35,138 nt of DNA. Source: Sphingobacterium thalpophilum. Its GTDB lineage: Bacteria; Bacteroidota; Bacteroidia; Chitinophagales; Chitinophagaceae. A program made the translations under genes and the position numbers. Positions within the stretch are counted from its first letter, which is position 1. The number at the start of each line of letters is the position of its first letter. The notes below the pieces were generated by a model. The model did no database searches. It was not told the origin of the DNA and worked only from the letters and a program-made list of their open reading frames with translations. The stretch lies in assembly GCA_945871875.1 (NCBI GenBank), contig CAMBYC010000017.1, positions 1 through 35,138 of the forward strand, read 5' to 3'. Below are positions 31,033 to 35,138 of the stretch, in pieces.

Positions 31033-32055
31033 TTATTGAGGCATTATTTCTTTATAAGTTTTTTTGCCGGCTATAAAATGATCCCAAACAATGGATCCTT
31101 TGTACCATCCGTAAAGTTTATTTGTAGTGGGAAACTTACCTGTTTTTTCTTTTTTATGAAAAATTACCCAATAAATGAATGCGAAATGTGCTTGTACTAC
31201 TGCTTTGAAATATGGAAGTTGTCCAGCAAATATGTTTTTCCAGGCACTAATGGCATCTAATAAAAACCTCAACGGCAGTTTCCATAAAAGTTGATAAAAA
31301 GGTAGATTTTTATATAGCATTATCAAATTATTTCTAAAATTTAAAAATACTTTTCTTTGATTTCCCTTTGGTAAAGTTCCTCCACCTACATGATAAACCA
31401 CTGAATTAGGGCAAACGAAAACTTTGAAGCCAGATAATTGCATGCGCCAACACAAATCAATTTCCTCCATGTGTGCAAAAAAATATTCGTCAAACCCTCC
31501 CAACTGGTGAAAAAGTTTAGATCTAATAAATAATGCAGCCCCACTGGCCCAAAATACGGTCTCATTTTTATCATATTGACCCTTATCCTCTTCAAGATTT
31601 TCAAAAAATCTGCCTTTACAGAATGGATATCCTAACGAATCAATCCAACCTCCCGCAGCTCCTGCATATTCAAAATGCGTTCTTTTGTTCCAATTAAGAA
31701 TTTTAGGTTGACAAGCTCCAATTGAACTTTCATTTTCCATCAATTCAATTATTGGTTCTATAAAACTTGGGGTTACCTCAACGTCTGAATTGAGTAAAAC
31801 ATAATAATTTGCATCAACATGTTTTAAAGCCGAATTATATCCTTTTGCAAAACCTTCGTTTGTAAGGTTTTGTATAATGATTACTTCTGGGTATTCTGTT
31901 TGAAGAAATTGTACTGAATCATCTGTTGATGCATTATCTGCTACAACAATTCGCAAATTAGGGTAAGTTGAGGCACACAAAAAAGGAAGAAAACGGTCTA
32001 AATAATTTTTCCCGTTCCAGTTTAAAATAACTACGGCTACTGATGGTAAATCCAA
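31033..32055 (-). CDS. Family 2 glycosyltransferase (rhamnosyltransferase-like)
   Basis: This 340-residue GT-A fold enzyme opens VAVVILNWNGKNYLDRFL, then VVADNASTDDSVQFL (nucleotide binding, about 36-50) and YYVLLNSDVEV, where the NSD takes the place of DxD. EEIDLCWRMQLSGF (about 196-209) holds the likely catalytic Glu-Asp region. The C-terminal third has hydrophobic and aromatic stretches that may lie on the membrane. Such enzymes add sugars to lipopolysaccharide, capsule or other glycans; the sugar cannot be told. The start is a TTG: no in-frame ATG lies between it and the upstream stop, and an internal ATG would remove the nucleotide-binding strand. Confidence 0.87.
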   Translation of the reverse strand: MDLPSVAVVILNWNGKNYLDRFLPFLCASTYPNLRIVVADNASTDDSVQFLQTEYPEVIIIQNLTNEGFAKGYNSALKHVDANYYVLLNSDVEVTPSFIEPIIELMENESSIGACQPKILNWNKRTHFEYAGAAGGWIDSLGYPFCKGRFFENLEEDKGQYDKNETVFWASGAALFIRSKLFHQLGGFDEYFFAHMEEIDLCWRMQLSGFKVFVCPNSVVYHVGGGTLPKGNQRKVFLNFRNNLIMLYKNLPFYQLLWKLPLRFLLDAISAWKNIFAGQLPYFKAVVQAHFAFIYWVIFHKKEKTGKFPTTNKLYGWYKGSIVWDHFIAGKKTYKEIMPQ

Positions 32056-32104
32056 TGCAAAAATTTATATTTCCAAAATTAAGGGCATTTTAATATTTTT
32101 TGTG

Positions 32105-33253
32105 ATGTTATTTTTTACCAATTGGAGAATGTGGCTTTCTTTTATGGCAATTTTTATTGTTGTTGCCACAATTTTTTATTCTTCTTATCTAGCAGATAAA
32201 ATTGCTGACACAGAAAGAAGAAAAGTGCAAGAATGGGTTGAAGCTCGCCATTTCATTGCAACTGCTGGTGTTGATGAAAATATTCTTCTTGCTTCTTTGA
32301 TTTTAGCAGAGCAAAATAATATCCCAGTTATTGAAACCAACGAACAGGACAGCGTAACTGATTTTAATAACATTAAAATTTATTCTCAAGAAAAAAAAGG
32401 TGAACAACTCAAAAATGAGCTTAAAGCATTTGTAAAAAATCAACCAATAATTACTTATTTTAATGAAGATTCTACAAAGTTCAATAAATATTATTATGGC
32501 GATTCGTTGCTATTAAAAGAGTTAAGGTATTATCCATTAATACAACTATTGATTGTTGTTATGTTTATTTTAGTTACAGTTTTTGCAATTAATGCACAAC
32601 ATAAAGTTTTACAAAATCAATTGTGGACGGGACTGGCAAAAGAAACTGCTCACCAGCTTGGTACACCAGTTTCAGCTTTGCATGGATGGATAGAAATGTT
32701 AAGGGACGAAAAGATTAATACATCAATGGTGAATGAAATTGAGAAAGATGTAGTGCGATTACAATTGGTTTCAGATCGATTTAGCAAAATTGGTAGTTTG
32801 CCTAAAACTGAATTGCGAGATGTAGTTGCATCAATTTTTGATGTTGTAGAATATGTAAAGAAAAGAGCTTCACATAAAGTACAATTTGAAATAATTGCAG
32901 AAAATATTAAAGTTAATAATATCCCATTGGCTTATCCATTGTTTGAGTGGGTCATAGAAAATTTGTTAAAAAATGCTTTAGATGCAATAGGGGAGAAGGG
33001 TAAAATTTTAATAATTATTCATGAACAGCAATTCAATACGATTATTGATATTGCAGACAACGGCAAAGGAATGACAAAATCACAATCAAAGCTGGTTTTT
33101 CAGCCCGGATTCACTACAAAAAAAAGAGGTTGGGGTTTAGGGTTAACACTTTGTAAAAGAATAATTGAAAATTACCATAATGGGAAGTTAACTGTTTTAA
33201 ATACCTCCCCAGGAATGGGTACTACTTTTAGGATTATTTTATCACATTTGTGA
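32105..33253 (+). CDS. Membrane sensor histidine kinase
   Basis: The 382-residue kinase has two membrane helices (about 9-28 and 142-162) around a periplasmic domain of some 110 residues of unknown type. There is no HAMP domain. The H-box is KETAHQLGTPVSALHGW with His183, the N-box ENLLKNALDAIG, the G1 box ADNGKGM and the G2 region GWGLGLTLCKRIIENYHNG. All catalytic boxes are intact. No response regulator is next to it, so it is an orphan kinase here. A GTG one codon earlier (32102) is a possible but less likely start. It is divergent from the glycosyltransferase with a 49-base gap. Confidence 0.9.
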   Translation: MLFFTNWRMWLSFMAIFIVVATIFYSSYLADKIADTERRKVQEWVEARHFIATAGVDENILLASLILAEQNNIPVIETNEQDSVTDFNNIKIYSQEKKGEQLKNELKAFVKNQPIITYFNEDSTKFNKYYYGDSLLLKELRYYPLIQLLIVVMFILVTVFAINAQHKVLQNQLWTGLAKETAHQLGTPVSALHGWIEMLRDEKINTSMVNEIEKDVVRLQLVSDRFSKIGSLPKTELRDVVASIFDVVEYVKKRASHKVQFEIIAENIKVNNIPLAYPLFEWVIENLLKNALDAIGEKGKILIIIHEQQFNTIIDIADNGKGMTKSQSKLVFQPGFTTKKRGWGLGLTLCKRIIENYHNGKLTVLNTSPGMGTTFRIILSHL

Positions 33254-33341
33254 ATATGTTAATCTTTGTTTCACATTATATATTTTATTTATCTAATTTT
33301 ATAATCTGAAACAATAACCTCAACCGCAAATTTAATTTCAA

Positions 33342-34850
33342 ATGAAATTTATAATAATAGTATTGGCTTTATTTTTATTTAGTTTACAACATTCTTACGC
33401 ACAAATTTCTGGTTGCAATGATAATCCCGCCTCTAACTACCAGTCTTCAGCAACACAAAACAATGGTACTTGTACTTACGCCTTTACAATGATGTATCCC
33501 ACATTAAAGTACAATCCTGGAAATGTATTGTCTCAAATTGCTGGATCTATAGTTTGGAACGATACTTTATGGGCAATTAACGACCACAGTGTACCATATT
33601 TATATGCATTGGATACTTCTAATAGTGCTTCTCCCGTAGTTAAAAGAACAATACAAATTGCAGGTGCTTCTGTTATCGACTGGGAAGAAATCACTCAAGA
33701 TGAAAATTACATCTATATTGGGGATGTGGGTAATAATATTGATGGCAATAGAACAGATCTTAAAATATACAAGATTTCTAAGTATGATATTCAACACAAT
33801 AGTATTGTTACTCCACAAGTTATAAATTTCAGCTACGCAGATCAAACCATTGTTTCTGGGAATACGGTAAATAATACGGATTTTGATTGTGAATCTTTTT
33901 TTATTATAAACAACAAGATTTATCTTTTTACAAAACAATGGATAAGTAATGGTACTGCTGTTTATGAAATTCCTTCAGTTAATGCTGGAAGTTATTCTGC
34001 TACTAAAATTCACACCTATCCAACTGGAGGATTGATTACTGGTGGTGATATTATACCCAACAGCAGAATCATTGTTTTGGCAGGTTATACAGTATCTTAT
34101 GAACGATTTATTTATCTTTTATATGATTTTTCTGGAACAAATTTTTTTGGTGGCAATGTGCGGAAAATAAATATGTACAATAGTTATAAAACTGAAGCAA
34201 TATCTTTTAGAAATTCCAACTCAATTTATTTAGGCAGCGAATTTGTTAAAATGCCTCCTTCATTCCCAGATATTTTACAAAGAATAGAAGTATTGGATAT
34301 TACAGCTTTGTTGTCAAGTTATTATCAAAAATTGGCTCTCCCAATAAATTATATTCAATTTAAATCTAAGATTTCTAATAACAGTGTGTTGTTAAATTGG
34401 GAAGTTTTTCCTAATGATGAATTTGTAAAGGGTGAAGTTCAACGTAAATTTACTAGCAATGGAACATACCAAACTGTTTCATCTATGAAATCTTATTCAG
34501 AATCTTTTACAGATAATGACGTGTTAATATATAATCCACTTGTGTTTTATCGATTGAAAGTTTACGATAAAGACAATAAAATTAAATATAGCAAAGAATT
34601 ATCAATAAATAAAAAAGATATTAAAACTGTTCTTTTTAGTGTAATCAATTCTGCCCTAGTTATAGATGCGGATAACAAATTAGGAGGCACTATTAAAATA
34701 ATACAAACAGACGGAAAAGTAATAAGCCAATCGAGTATAATACAAAAATCTTCAACAATAAATATAAACAGTTTGCCTACAGGCGTTTATGTAGCAATAG
34801 TTCAACAAGCTGGAACAAATTATTCTTATAGATTTTATAAAGGGTTTTAA
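33342..34850 (+). CDS. Secreted protein with type IX secretion C-terminal sorting domain
   Basis: The 502-residue product has a signal peptide (MKFIIIVLALFLFSLQHSYA), then a short Cys motif SGCNDNPASNYQSSAT with a second Cys at NNGTC (residues 24-45), resembling the 'GC.D..A.NY...A' repeats of Bacteroidota surface proteins. The centre (about 50-330) looks like a beta-propeller with strands such as SIVWNDTLWAINDH, IDWEEITQDENYIYIGDVG and CESFFIINNKIYLFTKQW. After an Ig-like stretch with INYIQFKSKISNNSVLLNW, the last 75 residues match a type A sorting domain (IIQTDGKVISQSS, LPTGVYVAIVQQ, YRFYKGF). It is probably exported by Por secretion and kept at the surface or released. Substrate unknown. 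Confidence 0.82.
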   Translation: MKFIIIVLALFLFSLQHSYAQISGCNDNPASNYQSSATQNNGTCTYAFTMMYPTLKYNPGNVLSQIAGSIVWNDTLWAINDHSVPYLYALDTSNSASPVVKRTIQIAGASVIDWEEITQDENYIYIGDVGNNIDGNRTDLKIYKISKYDIQHNSIVTPQVINFSYADQTIVSGNTVNNTDFDCESFFIINNKIYLFTKQWISNGTAVYEIPSVNAGSYSATKIHTYPTGGLITGGDIIPNSRIIVLAGYTVSYERFIYLLYDFSGTNFFGGNVRKINMYNSYKTEAISFRNSNSIYLGSEFVKMPPSFPDILQRIEVLDITALLSSYYQKLALPINYIQFKSKISNNSVLLNWEVFPNDEFVKGEVQRKFTSNGTYQTVSSMKSYSESFTDNDVLIYNPLVFYRLKVYDKDNKIKYSKELSINKKDIKTVLFSVINSALVIDADNKLGGTIKIIQTDGKVISQSSIIQKSSTININSLPTGVYVAIVQQAGTNYSYRFYKGF

Positions 34851-34878
34851 CCACATGTTCAATTTTAATTTCTATTAT

Positions 34879-34911
34879 ATTAAACCTCTTTTTAAAAGAG
34901 GTTTAATTTTA
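34879..34911 (+). terminator. Terminator after the sorting-domain protein
   Basis: ATTAAACCTCTTTT (34879-34892) pairs perfectly with AAAAGAGGTTTAAT (34894-34907) around one base, followed by TTTTAAT. It separates the two tandem secreted-protein genes. Confidence 0.85.
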
Positions 34912-35026
34912 ATAATTTGACACAATAATAAAATTGAAATATTTAATAAATTGTAAAATTATACGTTCTTTGTATTAATAATTATTCATTAAACAATCCA
35001 TTTAACTCCTGTGAATATTCTTAATT

Positions 35027-35138
35027 ATGAAAATATTTTTAAGTTTATTTGTCTCAGTTTTTATTTTTTCAATTGCACAGGCACAAACTTCAGGATGTAC
35101 GGACGTTAAAGCAAACAATTTCAACAGTAGTGCTACAG
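35027..35138 (+). CDS. Secreted protein with the same Cys motif, 5' part only
   Basis: An open frame starts at an ATG and runs off the window after 37 codons. It begins with a signal peptide (MKIFLSLFVSVFIFSIAQA) followed by QTSGCTDVKANNFNSSAT. This matches SGCNDNPASNYQSSAT of the preceding gene at 10 of 16 positions, in the same place just after the signal peptide. It is therefore a probable tandem paralogue. The rest of the protein, including any sorting domain, lies outside the window. Confidence 0.75.
   Translation, partial: MKIFLSLFVSVFIFSIAQAQTSGCTDVKANNFNSSAT

Overview
The window is an AT-rich chromosomal segment from a member of the Bacteroidota. Four things point there: (i) at least three promoters with the exact TTTG-N19-TAnnTTTG form used by the Bacteroidota primary sigma factor, all in front of tRNA genes; (ii) two consecutive secreted proteins, the first ending in a type IX (Por) secretion sorting domain; (iii) typical gene neighbourhoods such as DUF177-rpmF-plsX and a giant DUF2723 membrane protein; (iv) no obvious Shine-Dalgarno sequences. 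The class cannot be fixed from sequence alone. Most of the window is housekeeping, and I see no prophage, insertion sequence or CRISPR array.

Layout. 1-130: tRNA-Val and its promoter. 297-3641: a nitroreductase, then on the minus strand a b561-like membrane protein with YceI, and the tRNA methylthiotransferase MtaB. 3646-3937: a 19-unit heptamer repeat facing a short inverted copy. 3968-7973: priA, murB and a small outer-membrane protein. 8036-10691 (minus): a MoxR/Mg-chelatase-type AAA+ ATPase and a von Willebrand factor A (VWA) protein. 10833-14986 (minus): a DUF2723 glycosyltransferase-like membrane protein and a divergent DUF62 (SAM hydroxide adenosyltransferase family) protein. 14987-15616: a 630-base divergent intergenic region rich in hairpins. 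15617-17288: an actin-like ATPase overlapping a bactofilin gene. 17504-17610: tRNA-Lys. 17832-26265: recD-recC-recB. 26301-28095 (minus): DUF177-rpmF-plsX. 28151-30455: DUF3810 metalloprotease-like protein, dCTP deaminase and a phosphopantetheinyl transferase. 30513-30708: tRNA-Leu and tRNA-Gly. 30767-33253: a small membrane protein, a family 2 glycosyltransferase and a sensor kinase. 33342-35138: two tandem secreted proteins with a shared cysteine motif, the second cut by the window edge.

The most unusual locus is 15617-17288. The actin-like protein looks circularly permuted. Its order is post-phosphate-1 region, phosphate-2, adenosine motif and connect-2, and only then, in the last 18 residues, a textbook phosphate-1 hairpin (VGIDLGNSSTNI), which in every actin/ParM/MreB protein I know lies at the N-terminus. 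Its stop codon overlaps by 11 bases the start of a bactofilin, a second and unrelated polymer-forming cytoskeletal protein, so the two are probably translationally coupled. Upstream lie four copies of a TTAGTGAGAT-like motif, one inside the spacer of a candidate promoter. I propose this as a two-component actin-like/bactofilin cytoskeletal module; that is inference from sequence.

The remaining genes cover DNA repair and replication restart (RecBCD, PriA), the cell envelope (MurB, PlsX, glycosyltransferases), translation (tRNAs, L32, MtaB) and nucleotide or cofactor metabolism.
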